Shown: piece by piece, positions 37,391-49,714 of the stretch | Layout: the number at the start of each line of letters is the position of its first letter | How positions within the stretch are numbered: position 1 is the stretch's first letter | NCBI RefSeq assembly: GCF_035594125.1 | Contig: NC_087192.1 | Coordinates: forward strand, 13,052,501-13,116,500 | Reading direction: 5' to 3' | Origin: Scylla paramamosain | Taxonomy: Eukaryota > Arthropoda > Malacostraca > Decapoda > Portunidae | Length of the DNA: 64,000 nucleotides | Notes under the pieces: generated by a model | What the model was told of the DNA's origin: nothing | The model's input: the letters and a program-made list of their open reading frames with translations, nothing else | Database searches by the model: none | Made by a program: the position numbers and the translations under genes

Positions 37391-39219
37391 CACTCAAAAG
37401 GCAGGTTTCTGGTAAAGTCGTGTAATTTCCCCATATAGGTGGATTTGCATGCAGTTCAGGGTTTGTACATAACTCCGGAAAAAGGCTAAAATCATTTTTT
37501 TTATAAAGATTTTTTTTACAAAATTTCAATGAGTTTTGCCAGAATTTTGGCATCTCGGTACCTATGAAGATGAATAACAAAAAAAAAAGTATTTTTTTCT
37601 CTCTATAAAGAGTGTTATTTGTGGGTTTTAGCTTTTTGGTACTTAAAACTTAAAGCTTTTGGAACTTAAAAACACTCAAAATACACGATTTTCGTAATGT
37701 CCTTTTGTTATACAGAACATAGGGTCCTTTACATGGTTTTAAGCGTTTTTATAGGTTAAATGGTAAAAAAAAAACTCAAAATACATGTTTTTGGTAATGT
37801 TATTCTGTTTCTCCATTAAGGGTGTTTTGCATGCGTTTTAGCGATTTGGTATGTAAGGAGTTAAAAAACACTGAAAGGCAAGTTCTTTGTAAAAGTTGGT
37901 TTTATTCCCATGTAATGTGATTGTTCTGCTTTTTAGTTCTTTGTTGCATATCACGCTCAAAAACACTAAAAAGACACTTTTTTGGTAATGTCATTTTTTT
38001 TTCCCACATAAAGGTAGTTTCGCATGTAATTTGGGATTTTCGTAACTAAGAATGTGAAAAACACTCAAAATACACACATTTGGTAAGGTAGTTCTGTTTC
38101 TCAATTAAAAGTGTTATTCATGAGTTTTAGCATTTTGGTATGTAAGAAACTTCTCTATATTCACGAGTTTTTGCGTTTTTTGTCTTGTGGTTCTTGTGAA
38201 ACTATAAAACAATCATTATACACGTTTCTCTAAATATCCTTTTTTCTTCCCAATATAGAGTGCTTTTACATCCATTTTCGCGTTTTTTTTTTTGTAGGTA
38301 AAAAGCCCCAAAACACGTTTTGGTAATGTTATTCTATTTCTTTATATTCGTTGCTTTGCATCCGTTTTAGCGTTTTTTCTACGTAAAACGCTGAAAAGAC
38401 ACGTTTTCAGTAATTTTGTTTTGGATTCACATATTGACTGACTTCCATATTATTTATCGGTTTGGTGCCTAACATACTGAAAAACACTGAAAAGACAGGT
38501 TTCTTGTAAAGTCGTTTAATTTCCTCATATAGGTGGCTTTGCATGCACTTTAAGGTTTGGTAAATAACAATCCGAAAAAAAAGCTATAATTAACTTTTTT
38601 GATAATGTTCTTTTTTCCACAAATTCCCTGAATTTTGGCAGAATTTTTTTTTTCTCTTTAAAGAGTGTTATTTGTGGGTTTTAACGTTTAGGTACTTAAG
38701 GAACTTCAAAACAGTCATAATACACGTTTTTCGTAATGTCCTTTCGTTTCCCAAAGATAGGGTTCTTTGCATGTATTAAAGCGTTTTTTTAGGTAACATG
38801 ATCAAAAACACTTAAAACACATGTTTTTTTGTAATGTTTTTTTCTGCTTATCCATAAAGGAGTGTTTTGCATGCGTTTTAGCGTTTTGGTATGTAAGGAG
38901 CTCAAAAACACATAATGGCAAGGTCTTGGTCAAAGTCGGTTTTATTCCCATGTAATATGATTACCCTGCTTTCTAGTGCTTTATTGCCAAACACGCTCAA
39001 AAACACTCAAAAGACACTTCTGATAATGTCAATTTTTTCTCACATAAAGCTAGTTTCGCATGGTTTTTGGGATTTTGCTAACTAACAATGTGAAAAACAA
39101 TGAAAATACACGCTTTTGGTAAGATTGTTCTGTTTCTCAATTAAGATTGTTATTCATGAGTTTCAGCATTTTGGTATCTAAGAAACTTCTTTATATACAC
39201 AAGTTTTTGCGCTTTTTGC

Positions 39220-39243
39220 CTTGTGGTTCTTGTGAACCACAAG
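39220..39243. repeat. P hairpin insertion in m7 (copy 4)
   Basis: Perfect 10-bp arms, loop TTGT. P2 subtype, 792 bp after the C mark at 38428. Confidence 0.95.
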
Positions 39244-40318
39244 TTCTTTTGCTCGAAAATAATAAGACACTCATTATACACGTTTCTCGTAATGTCCTTT
39301 TCTTTCCCAATAGGGAGTGCTTTGCATCCATTTTCACCTTTTTTGTAGGTAACCAGCTCAAAAATACTGAAAATATAGTTTTTTTGTAATGTTATTCTAT
39401 TTTTTTTTTTCATATTGGTTGGTTTGCATCCGTTTTAGCGTTTTTCTACGTAAAACACCGAAAAGACACGTTTTCAGTAATTTTCTTTTGGATTACCATA
39501 TAGAGTGACTTCCATGTTATTTATCGTTTTGGTGCCTAACAAGCTGAAAAACACTCATAAGACAGTTTTCTTGCAAAGACGTTTGATTTCCCCATATAGG
39601 TGGCTTTGCATGCACTTTATTGTTTGCTACATAACAGTCGAGAAAAAAAAAAGCTAAAATTAACTTTTTTGATAATGTTCTTATTTCAGAAAATTTCATG
39701 AATTTTGCTTGAATTTTGGCACCTCGGTACCTGTCAAGATGAATAAGAAAGAAAGAAAAATATCGTATTTTTTTATTTATTTATTTATTTTTTCTCAATA
39801 GAGAGTTATTTGTGGCTTTTAGCTTTTTGGTACTTAATGAATTTAAAAATACTCATAATACACGTTTCTCGTAATGTCCTTTCGTTTCCCACAAATAGGG
39901 TTATTAGCATGTATTTAAGCGTTTTTATTGGTAACATGATCAAAAACACTCAAAATACATGTTTTTGGTAATGTTATTCTGTTTCTCCATAAAGTGTGTT
40001 TTGCATGCGCTTTAGCGTTTTGGTATATAAGGAGCTCAAAAACACTTAAAGGCAAGTTCTTGATAAACATTGGTTTATTCCCATGTAATGTGATTGCCCT
40101 TCTTTTTAGTGCTTTACTGCCTATCACGCTAAAAAAAACACTCAATAGACACTTTTCTGAAAATGTCGTTTTTTTTTTTTTTACCATATAAAGCTGGTTT
40201 CGCAATCAATTTGGGTTTTGGGTAACTAAGAAGCACTCAAAATACACGCATTTAGTAAGGTTTTTCTGTTTCTCAATTATGAGTGCTATTCATGAGTTTC
40301 GGCATTTTGGTATCTAGG

Positions 40319-40332
40319 AAACTAGCTAGTTT
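40319..40332. repeat. 14-bp palindrome at a monomer join
   Basis: AAACTAGCTAGTTT is a perfect palindrome made where m6 (GGTATCTAGGAAACT) meets the end of m4 (AGCTAGTTTCGG). It begins the rearranged 600 bp before the retroposon fragment. Confidence 0.85.
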
Positions 40333-40938
40333 CGGATGTAATTTGGGATTTTCGTAACTAAGAATGTGAGAAACACTCAAAATACACACATTTTGTAAGG
40401 TAATTCTGTTTCTTAATTAAAAGTGTTATTCATGAGTTTCATAATTTTTTGTATCTAAGAAACTTCTCTAGGTACAGGAGTTTTTGCGTTTTTTGCCTTT
40501 TGGTTCTTGTGGAACTATAAAACAGTCATTATACACGTTTCTCAGAATGTCCTTTTGTTTTGCAATACTTTACATCCATTTTTGCATTTTTTTAGGTAAC
40601 AAGCTCAAAAACATTCAAAATATACATTTTTCGTAATGTTTTTCTATTTCTTCATATTGGTTGGTTTGCATCCTTTTTAGCGTTTTTCTACGTAAAACAC
40701 GGAAAAGACACGTTTTCAGTAATTTTGTTTTGGATTCCCATATTGAGTGACTTCCATGTTATTATCGTTTTGGTGCCTAAAATACTGAAAAAGACTCAAA
40801 AGTAAGAATCTCAAAAACACTCATAATGCACGTTTCTCGTAATATCGTTCTTTTCTTCATATAGGGTGCTTTGCATTCATTTTGGCATTTTTTTCACGTA
40901 ATAGCTGAAAAACACTGAAAATACACGCTTTTGGTAAT

Positions 40939-41089
40939 AAGAACATAAGAACATAAGAAATAAGTAAATCTGCAAGAAGGCATCAGGCCTAAAAGTGCCA
41001 GTACTTGTATGAAATATGCCTACCTATTTCCACCTATCATCCCCAACCATAAATTTGTAATTTTCTCTTACTCTTCCCAAATGCCTCAG
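40939..41089 (-). mobile_element. 3' end fragment of a non-LTR-type retroposon
   Basis: This is the only clear non-satellite sequence in the window. On the plus strand it starts with a short repeat (AAGAACATAAGAACATAAG), then higher-GC unique DNA including GCAAGAAGGCATCAGGCC and CCTATTTCCACCTATCATCC. On the minus strand one frame reads ENYKFMVGDDRWK then stop, like the C-terminal end I recall for reverse-transcriptase elements common in arthropods, with the TTCTTATG repeat as the 3' tail. It is flanked by GGTAAT on both sides (40933-40938 and 41090-41095), possibly a 6-bp target duplication. GGTAAT is also a conserved satellite motif, and the flanks belong to different monomers (m8 left, m4 right), so a simple insertion is not proved. 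Confidence 0.75.
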
Positions 41090-41494
41090 GGTAATTTTTT
41101 TCCCACATAAAACTAGTTTCGCATAGAATTTGGGGTTTTGGTAACTAAGAATGTAAAAAAAGACTAAAAAAACACGCATTTAGTAAGGTTCTTCTGTTTC
41201 TTGATTAAGAGTGTTATTCGTGAGTTTCAGTATTTTGGTATCTTAGAAACTTCTCCATAGTCGAGTTTTTGCGTTTTTTGCCTTGTGATTCTGGTGAAAC
41301 TACAAAACACTCATTATACACGTTTCTCGTTATGTCCTTTTTTTTTGTTCTTATATAGAGTGCTTTGCATCCATTTTCGCGTTTTTTATTTTATGTAACA
41401 AGCTCAAAAACACACAAAATATACTTTTTTGCTAATGTTATTCTATTTCTTCATATTGGTTGGTTTGCATCCGTTTTAGCGTTTTCTACGTAAA

Positions 41495-41506
41495 TCTTTT
41501 AAAAGA
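41495..41506. repeat. T-subtype palindrome, copy 3
   Basis: TCTTTTAAAAGA in m9, about 405 bp after the retroposon fragment. Confidence 0.9.
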
Positions 41507-42321
41507 CACGTTTTCAGTAATTTTGTTTTGGATTTCCATATAGAGTGACTTTCATATTATTTATCGTTTTGGTGCCTAACATGCAGAAAAACACTCAAAA
41601 GACAGGTTTCTTGTAAAGTCGTTAGATTTTATCAGATAGGTGGCTTTTCCATACACTTTATGGTTTGGAACATAACTCCGAAAAAAATGGTAAAATTAAC
41701 TTTTTTGATAATGTTTATTCCACACAATTTCCCTGAATTTTGCAAGAATTTTGGCATCTTGGTACCTATGAGTGTTATTTGTAGGTTTTAACGTTTTGGT
41801 ATTTAAGGAACTTAAAAACATTCATAACACACATTTCTCGTAATGTCCTTTCGTTTCCCAAATATGGGGATCTTTGCATGTATTTAAGCGATTTTATAGG
41901 TAACATGATAAAAAACACTCAAAACACTTGTTATTTATAATGTTATTCTGCTTCTCCATAAAGGAGTGTTTTGCATGCGTTTTAGCGATTTCGTATGTAA
42001 GGAGCTGAAAAACACTTCAAGGCAAGTTCTTGGTGAAAGTTGGTTTTATTCCAATGTAATATGATTGCCCTGCTTTTAGTGCTTTATTGCCTAACACGCT
42101 CAAAAACACTGAAAAGATACTTCTGGTAATGCCATTTTTTTCCCACATAAACCTAGTTTCGCATGCTTTTTAGGGTTTTGCGAAGAATGTGAAAAAAAAC
42201 ACTCAAAATACACGCATTTGGTAATGTTGTTCTGTTTCTCAATTAAGATTGTTATTCATGAGTTTCAGCATATTGGTATCTAAGAAACTTCTTTATATAC
42301 ACGAGTTTTTGCGTTTTTTGC

Positions 42322-42345
42322 CTTGTGGTTCCTGTGAACCACAAG
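42322..42345. repeat. P hairpin insertion in m7 (copy 5)
   Basis: Perfect 10-bp arms with loop CTGT. P1 subtype, with the shared deletion near 42588. Confidence 0.95.
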
Positions 42346-42584
42346 TTCTTTTCCCCGAAAATAATAAGACACTCATTGTACATGTTTCTCGTAATGTCCT
42401 TTTCTTTCCCAATAGGGAGTGCTTTACATCCATTTTCGCGTTTTTTGTAGGTAACAAGCTCAAAAACACTCAAAATATACCTCTTTGGTAATATTATTCT
42501 ATTTCTACATATTGGTTGGTTTTCATGTTTTAGCGTTTTCCTACGTAAAACACCGAGAAGACACGTTTTCAGTAATTTTATTTT

Positions 42585-42605
42585 CGATTCCCAAAGAAAA
42601 TTCCC
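42585..42605 (+). other. P1 deletion scar, copy 2
   Basis: GATTCCCAAAGAAAATTCCC, the same join as at 10882, 266 bp after the P hairpin start. Confidence 0.9.
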
Positions 42606-44235
42606 AGAATTTTGGCATCTTAGTACCTATAAAGATGAATAGCAAAACAAAAAAAGAAATTTTTTTTTTCTCTATAAAGTGATATTTGTGGGTTTTAGCT
42701 TTTTTGGTACTTAAGGAACTTAAAAACACTCATAATACACGTTTTTCGTAATGTCCTTTCTTTTCCCAAAAATAGGGTTCTTTGCATGTATTTAAGCGTT
42801 TTTATTGGTAACATGATCAAAAACACTCAAAATACCAGTTTTTTGTAATGTTATTCTGTTTCACCATTAAGTGTATTTTGCAGGCGTGTTAGTGTTTTGG
42901 TATATAAGGAGCTCAAAAACACTTAAAGGCAAGTTCTTGGTAAAAATTCGTTTTACTCCGATGTAATGTGATTGCCCTCCTTTTTAGTGTTTTATTGCCT
43001 ATCACGCTCAAAAACACTCAAAAGACACTTTTCTGGTAAAGTAATTTTTTTTCCCAACAAATCTATTTTTGCATGCAATTTGAGGTTTTGGTAACTAAGA
43101 ATGTTATAAGCACTCAAAATACACGCATTTAGTAAGGTTGTTTTGTTTCTCAATTAAGTGTTATAGATGAGTTTTAGCATTTTGGTATCTAGGAAACCTC
43201 TCCATATACACAAGATTTTGCGTTTTTTGCCTTGTGGTTCTTTTGAACTATAAAACACTCATTATACACTTTTTCTTGTAATGTCCTTTTGTTTCCCAAT
43301 ATAGAGTGCTTTGCATCAATTTTAGCGTTTTTTTGTAGATAACAAGCTCAAAAACACTCAAAATATACCTTTTTAGTAAAGTTTTTCTATTTTTTGATAT
43401 TAGTTGCTTTGCATCCGTTTCAGCGTTTTTCTACGTAAAACACTGAGAAGACACGTTTTCAGTAACTTTGTTTTGGATTCCCATATAGAGTGAGTTCCTT
43501 ATTATTTATCGTTTTGGTGGCTAACATGCTAAAAAAAACACTCAAAACACAGATTTCTGGTAAGGTCGTTTAAGGAGGCTTTCCATGCACTTTAGGGTTT
43601 GGTACATAACAGTCCGAAAAAAAAAGTTGAATTTAACTTTTTTGATAATATTCTTTTATCATACGATTGCCCTGAATTTTCCCAGAATTTTGGCATCTCG
43701 GTACTATGAAAAATCCTATTTTTTTATTTTTTTAATTTTTTATTTTCTAAATAAAGAGTGTTATTTGTGGGTTTTAGCTTTTTGGTACTTAAGTAACTTA
43801 AAAAACACTCATAATACGCGTTTCTCGTAATGTCCTTTTGTTTCCAAAACATAATGTTCTTTGCATGTATTTAAGCGTTTTTATAAATAACATGATCAAA
43901 AACACTCAAAATACATGTTTTTGTCAATGTTATTCTGTTTCTCCATAAAGTTTGTTTTGCATGCGTTTTAGCGGTTTGTTATATAAGGAGCTCAAAAACA
44001 CTTAAAGGCAAGGTTTTGGTATAAAATGGTGTTATTCCAATATAATATGATTACACTGCTTTTTAGTGCTTTATTGCCTATCACACTCAAAAACACTTAA
44101 AAGACACTTTACTGGTAATGTCATTTTTTTCTCATATAAAGGTGGTTTTGCATGCAATTTGGGGTTTTGGTAACTAAGAATGTGAAAAGCAATCAAAATA
44201 CATGCATTTAGTAACGTTGTTCTGTTTGTCAATTA

Positions 44236-44250
44236 AGAGTGTTAAACTTA
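44236..44250 (+). other. m5-to-m1 fusion
   Basis: TCAATTAAGAGTGTTA (m5 end) is followed by AACTTAAAAAAAACATCC (m1). From here the order of forms matches 10.1-12.3 kb. Confidence 0.85.
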
Positions 44251-44746
44251 AAAAAAACATCCATAATAAACGTTTCTCGTAATATCCTTTCGTTCTCCAA
44301 ATATAGCGATCTTTGCATGTATTTAAGCGTTTTTATAGGTAACATGATAAAAAACACTCAAAACACTTGTTTTTGGTAATGTTATTCTGCTTCTCATGCG
44401 TTTTTTAGCGTTTTGGTATATAAGGAGCTAAAAAACACTTCAAGGCAAGTTCTTTGTAAAAGTTGGTTTTATTCCAATGTAATATAATTGCCCTGCTTTT
44501 TAGTGCTTTATTGCGCAACAGGCTCAAAAACACTCAAAAAACACTTCTGGTAATGTCATTTTTTTCCCACATAAAGCTAGTTTCGCATGCTATTTGAAGT
44601 TTTGCTAACAATGTGAAAAAAAAACACTAAAAATAGACGCATTTGGTAATGTTGTTCTGTTTCTCAATTAAGATTGTTATTCATAAGTTTCAGCATTTTG
44701 GTATCTAAGAAAATTCTTTATATACACGACTTTTTGCGTTTTTTTC

Positions 44747-44770
44747 CTTGTGGTTCTTGTGAACCACAAG
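44747..44770. repeat. P hairpin insertion in m7 (copy 6)
   Basis: Perfect 10-bp arms, loop TTGT. P1 subtype, with the shared deletion near 45015. Confidence 0.95.
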
Positions 44771-45012
44771 TTCTTTTACCCGAAAATAATAAGACACTCA
44801 TTATAGATGTTTCTCGTAATAACCTTTTCTTTCCCAATAGGGAGTGCTTTCCATTCATTTTCGTGTTTTTTTCTAGGTAACAAGCTCAAAAACACTGAAT
44901 ATATACCTTTTTGGTAATGTTATTCTATTTCTTCATATTGGTTGGTTTCCGTCCGATTTACCGTTTTTCTACGTAAATCACCGAAAAAACACGTTTTCAG
45001 TAATTTTGTTTT

Positions 45013-45033
45013 CGATTCCCAAAGAATATTGCC
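45013..45033 (+). other. P1 deletion scar, copy 3
   Basis: GATTCCCAAAGAATATTGCC, 268 bp after the P hairpin start. Confidence 0.9.
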
Positions 45034-45982
45034 AGATTTTTGGCATCTTAGTACCTATTAAGATGAATAACAAAAAAAAATTATTTTATTTATTTTTTTC
45101 TCTATAAAGAGTTTTATTTGTGGGTTTTAGCTTTTTTGGTACTTAAGGAACTTAAAAACACTCATAATACACGTTTCTCGTAATGTCCTTTCGATTCCCA
45201 ACATAAGGTTCTTTGAACGAATTTAAGCGTTTTTTATAAATAACATGATCAAAAACAGTCAAAACACATGTTTTTGGTAATGTTACTCTGTTTCTCCATA
45301 AAAGGGTGTTTTTGCATGCATTTTAGCGTTTTGGTTTGAGAGGAGTTAAAAAAAAAAACTTAAAGGGAAGTTCTTCATAAAAGTTGGTTTTATTAGCATG
45401 TAATGTGATTGTTCTGCTTTTTAATGCTTTGTTGCATATCACGCTCAAAAACAATCAAAAGACACTTTTCTGGTAATATTTTTTTTTCCCACTTAAAGCT
45501 AGTTTCGCATGTAATTTGGGATTTTCGTAACTAAGAATGTGAAAAACACTCAAAATACACACATTTGGTAAGGTAGTTCTGTTTCTCAATTAAAAGTGTT
45601 ATTCATGCATTTCAGCATTTTAGTATGTAAGAAACTTTTCTATATACACACTATATAAAACACTCATTATACACGTTTCTCGTAATGTTCTTTTGTTTCC
45701 CAATATAGAGTGCTTTCCATCCATTTTCGCATTTTTTTTAGGTAACAAGCTGAAAAACGCTCAAAATATATCTTTTTGGTTATGTTATTCTATTTCTTCA
45801 TATTGGTTGGTTTGCATCCGTTTTAGCTTTTTTCTTCGTAAATCACTGAAAAGACACGTTTTTAGTAATATTGTTGAAATTGCTGAAAAACACTCAAAAG
45901 ACAGATTTTTGGTAAAGTCTTGTAATTTCCCCATATAGGTGGCTTTGCATGCACTTCTGGGTTTGGTATATAATTCCGGAAA

Positions 45983-46008
45983 AAAGCTAAATTTTTTTTT
46001 TATATGTC
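45983..46008 (+). other. m11-to-m1 fusion, copy 2
   Basis: Same join as at 11663: AGCTAAA plus a T-run, then ATGTCCTTTTGTTTCACAG. Confidence 0.88.
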
Positions 46009-47565
46009 CTTTTGTTTCACAGACATAGTGTTCTTTGCATGTATTTAAGCGTTTTTATGGGTAACATGATAAAAAACATTCAAAATACATGTTTTTGGTA
46101 ATGTTATTCTGTTTCTCTATAAAGGGTGTTTTGCATGCGTTTTAGCATTTTGGTATGTAAGGAGTTAAACACACTTAAAGGCAATTTCTTCGTAAAAGTT
46201 AGTTTTATTCCTATATAATGTGAATATTCTGTTTATTTAGTGCTTTGTTGCATATCACGCTCAAAAACACTCAAAAGACACTTTTCTGATAATGTCATTT
46301 TTTTCCCACATAAAGCTAGTAACGCATGTAATTTGGGATTTTCGTAACTAAGAATGTGAAAAACACTCAAAATACACACATTTGGTAAGGTAGTTCTGTT
46401 TCTCAATTAAAAGTGTTATTCATGAGTTTTAGCATTTTGGTATGTAAGAAACTTCTCTATATACACTAGTTTTTGCGTTTTTTGTCTTGTGGTTCTTGTG
46501 AAACTATAAAACAATCATTATACACGTTTCTCTAAATGTCCTTTTGCCTCCCAATATAGAGTGCTTTTACATCCATTTTAGAGTTTCTCGTAGGTAAAAA
46601 GCTCAAAAACACTTTTTGGTAATGTTATTCTATTTCTTCATATTTGTTGCTTTGCATCCCTTTTAGCGTTTTTTCTACGTGAAACACTGAAAAGACACGT
46701 TTTCAGTAATTTTGTTGCGGATTCACATATTGACTGACTTCCATATTATTTATCGGTTTAGTGCCTAACATGCTGAAAAACACTGAAAAGACAGGTTTCT
46801 GGTAAACTCGTTTAATTTTCTCATATAGGTGGCTTTGCATGTACTTTAGGGTTTGGTAAATAACAATCCGAAAAAAAAACAATAATTAACTTTTTTGATA
46901 TTGTTCTTTTTTCCACATAAATTCCCTGAATTTTGGCAGAATTTTGGCATCTCGGTACTTATGCAAATCAATACAAAAAAAATGCAATTTTTTATTTTTT
47001 TTTTTTTTTTCTCTTTAAAGAGTGTTATTTGTGGGTTTTAACGTTTTGGTACTTAAGGAACTTAAAAACAGTCATAATACACGTTTCTCGTAATGTCCTT
47101 TCATTTCCGAAAGATAGGTTTCTTTGCATGTATTTAAGCGTTTTTATAGGTAACATGATCAAAAACACTTAGAACACATGTTTTTTGTAATGTTTTTCTG
47201 CTTCTCCATAAAGGAGTGTTTTGCATGCGTTTTAGCGTTTTGGTATGTAAGGAGCTCAAAAACACATAATGGCAAGTTCTTGGTCAAAGTTGTATTCCCA
47301 TGTAATGTGATTGCCCTGCTTTTTAGTGCTTTATTGCCTAACACGCTCAAAAACACTCAAAAGACACTTCTGGTAATGTCATTTTTTTACAACATAAAGC
47401 TAGTTTCGCATGGTATTTGGGATTTTGCTAAGAATGTGAAAAACACTGAAAATACAGGCTTTCGGTAAGGTTTTTCTTTTTCTCAATAAATATTGTTATT
47501 CATGAGTTTGAGCATTTTGGTATCTAAGAAACTTCTTTATATATACGAGTTTTTGCGTTTTTTGC

Positions 47566-47589
47566 CTTGTGGTTCTTGTGAACCACAAG
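47566..47589. repeat. P hairpin insertion in m7 (copy 7)
   Basis: Perfect 10-bp arms, loop TTGT. P2 subtype, 842 bp after the C mark at 46724. Confidence 0.95.
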
Positions 47590-49699
47590 TTCTTTTCCTC
47601 GAAAATAATAAGACACTCATTATACACGTTTCTCGTAATGTTCTTTTGTTTCCGAATAGGGAGTGGTTTGCATCCATTTTCACCTTTTTTGTAGGTAACA
47701 AGCTAAAAAACACCCAAAATATACCTTTTCGGTAATATTTTTCTATTTTTTTTTTCATATTGGTTGGTTTGCATCCGATTTAGCGTTTTTCTACGTAAAA
47801 CACCGAAAAGACACGTTTTCAGTAATTTTGTTATAGATTCCCATATAAAGTGACTTCCATGTTATATATCGTTTTGTTGCCTAACATGCTGAAAAACACT
47901 CATAAGACAGTTTTCTGGCAAAGACGTTTGGTTGATTTTGCATGCACTATAGGGTTTGCGACATAAGAGTCGAAGAAAAAAAAGCTAAAATTTATTTTTT
48001 TTATAATGTTCTTATTTTACAAAATATCATGAATTTTGCCCGAATTTTGTCATCTCGGTACCTGTGAAGATGAATAAGAAAGAAAAAAAAATATCGTATA
48101 TTTTTATTTATTTATTTTTTTCTTTTTTTTTCTCTTTTAGCTTTTTGGTTCTTAATGAATTTCAAAAACACTCATAATACACGTTTCTCTTAATGTCCTT
48201 TCGTTTCCCACAAATAGGGTTCTTAGCATGTATTTAAGCGTTTTATTGGTAAAATTATCAAAAACACTCAAAATACATGTTTTTGGTAATGTTATTCTTT
48301 TTCTCCATAAAGTTTGTTTTGCATGCGTTTTAGTGTTTTGGTATATAAGGAGCTCAAAAACACTTAAAGTCAAGTTCTTGGTAAACATTGATTTTATTCC
48401 CATGTAATGTGATTGCCCTTCTTTTTAGTGCTTTACTGCCTATCACGCTTAAAAACACTCAATAGACACCTTTCTGAAAATGCCATTTTTTTTTTATCAC
48501 ATAAAGCTAGTTTCTCAATGAATTTGGGGTTTGAGTAACTAAGAATGTGAAAAGCACTCAAAATACACGCATTTAGTAAGGTTGTTCTGTTTCTCAATTA
48601 AGAGTGTTATTCATGAGTTTCAGCATTTTGGTATCTAGGAAACTTCTCCATATACACGAGTTTTTGCGTTTTTTGCCTTATTGTTATTTTGAACTATAAA
48701 AGACTCATTATACACTTTTCTCGCAATGTCCCTTTCTTTCTCAATATAGAGTGCTTTGCATCAATTTTCGCGTTTTTTTTTTTAGGCAACAAGCTCAAAA
48801 GCACTCAAAATGTAACTTTTTTGTATTTTCTATTTTTTTCTATTTTTTTTTATATTGGTTGGTTTGCATCTGTTTTAGCGGTTTTCTACGTAAAATACTG
48901 AGAATACACGTTTTAAGTAATTTTGTTTTGAATTCTCATATTGAGTGAGTTCATTATTATTTATCGTTTTGGTGTCTAAGATGCTGAAAAACACTCAAAA
49001 GACAATTTTCTGGTAAAGTCATTCAATTTTCTAATATAGGAGGCTTTCCATGCTCTTTAGAGTTTGGTACATAACAGTCCGTAAAAAAAAAACTAAAAAT
49101 AACTTTTTTGATAATATTCTTTTATCATATAATTGCCCTGAATTTTCCCAGTATTTTGTTATCTCGGTACCTATCAAGATGATTTATTCTAAATAAAGAG
49201 TGTTATTTGTGGGTTTTAGCTTTTTGGTACTTGAGGAACTTAAAAACACTTTCGTTTCCCAAACATAAGGTTCTTTTATGTATTTAAGCGTTTTTATAGA
49301 AAACATGATCAAAAACACTCAATATACATGTTTTTGGTAATGTTATTATGTTTCTCCATAAAGTGTATTTTGCAGGCGTTTTAGTGTTTTGGTATATAAG
49401 GAGCTCAAAAACACTTAAAGGCAAGTTCTTGGTAAAAATTGGTTTTATTCAAATTTAATGTGATTCCCCTGCTTTTTAGTGCTATATATCCTATCATGCT
49501 CAAAAACACTCAAATGACACTTTTCTGGTAATGTCATTTTTTCCCACATAAATCTGGTTTCGTATGCAATTTGGGGTTTTGGTAACTAAGAACGTGAAAA
49601 GCTCTCAAAATACACGCATTTAGTAAGGTTGTTCTGTTTGTCAATTAAGAGTGTTATTCATGAGTTTCAGCATTTTGGTATCTAAGAAACTTATCCATA

Positions 49700-49714
49700 T
49701 ATACAAGGTTTTGG
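49700..49714 (+). other. m6-to-m2 fusion
   Basis: CTTATCCATATATACAAGG (m6/m7) is followed by TTTTGGTAATGTTATTCTG (m2). m2-m6 are therefore repeated. Confidence 0.82.

Larger units (their letters stand above)
29500..39100 (+). repeat. Forward arm of a long mirror-image duplication
   Basis: This span corresponds in reverse order and orientation to about 791-9243. Paired marks have near-constant coordinate sums: N 37373 with 2463 (39.84 kb), C 38435 with 1445 (39.88 kb), D 37.01 with 2.82 kb (39.83), the CGTGTTGG/CCAACACG-type m10 form 32.92 with 6.91 kb (39.83) and 34.01 with 5.82 kb (39.83), and module boundary 32066 with 7514 (39.58). The 63-codon translation at 34806-34997 (+) is identical to that at 4828-5019 (-). 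Confidence 0.82.
32067..40938 (+). repeat. Forward HOR array, about eight HOR copies
   Basis: It begins with a T-subtype HOR (palindrome at 32597-32608) that is cut by a fusion near 32690-32712. Linkers follow near 33125, 34235, 35338, 36435, 37560, 38648 (truncated) and 39725. Subtype order is T, the CGTGTTGGTTCC form (about 32920), the 34.8-kb form, the D duplication (36.93-37.10 kb), N (37373), C (38428) and P hairpin (39220). The last 600 bp (40.32-40.94 kb) is scrambled, with joins near 40325 and 40803, just before the retroposon fragment. Confidence 0.92.

Noticed and set aside
40939..41089. Retroposon fragment as a tRNA-derived SINE with its own promoter
   Set aside because: I see no A-box/B-box pair or tRNA-like fold. 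The minus-strand coding end and the short 3' repeat fit a truncated non-LTR element better.
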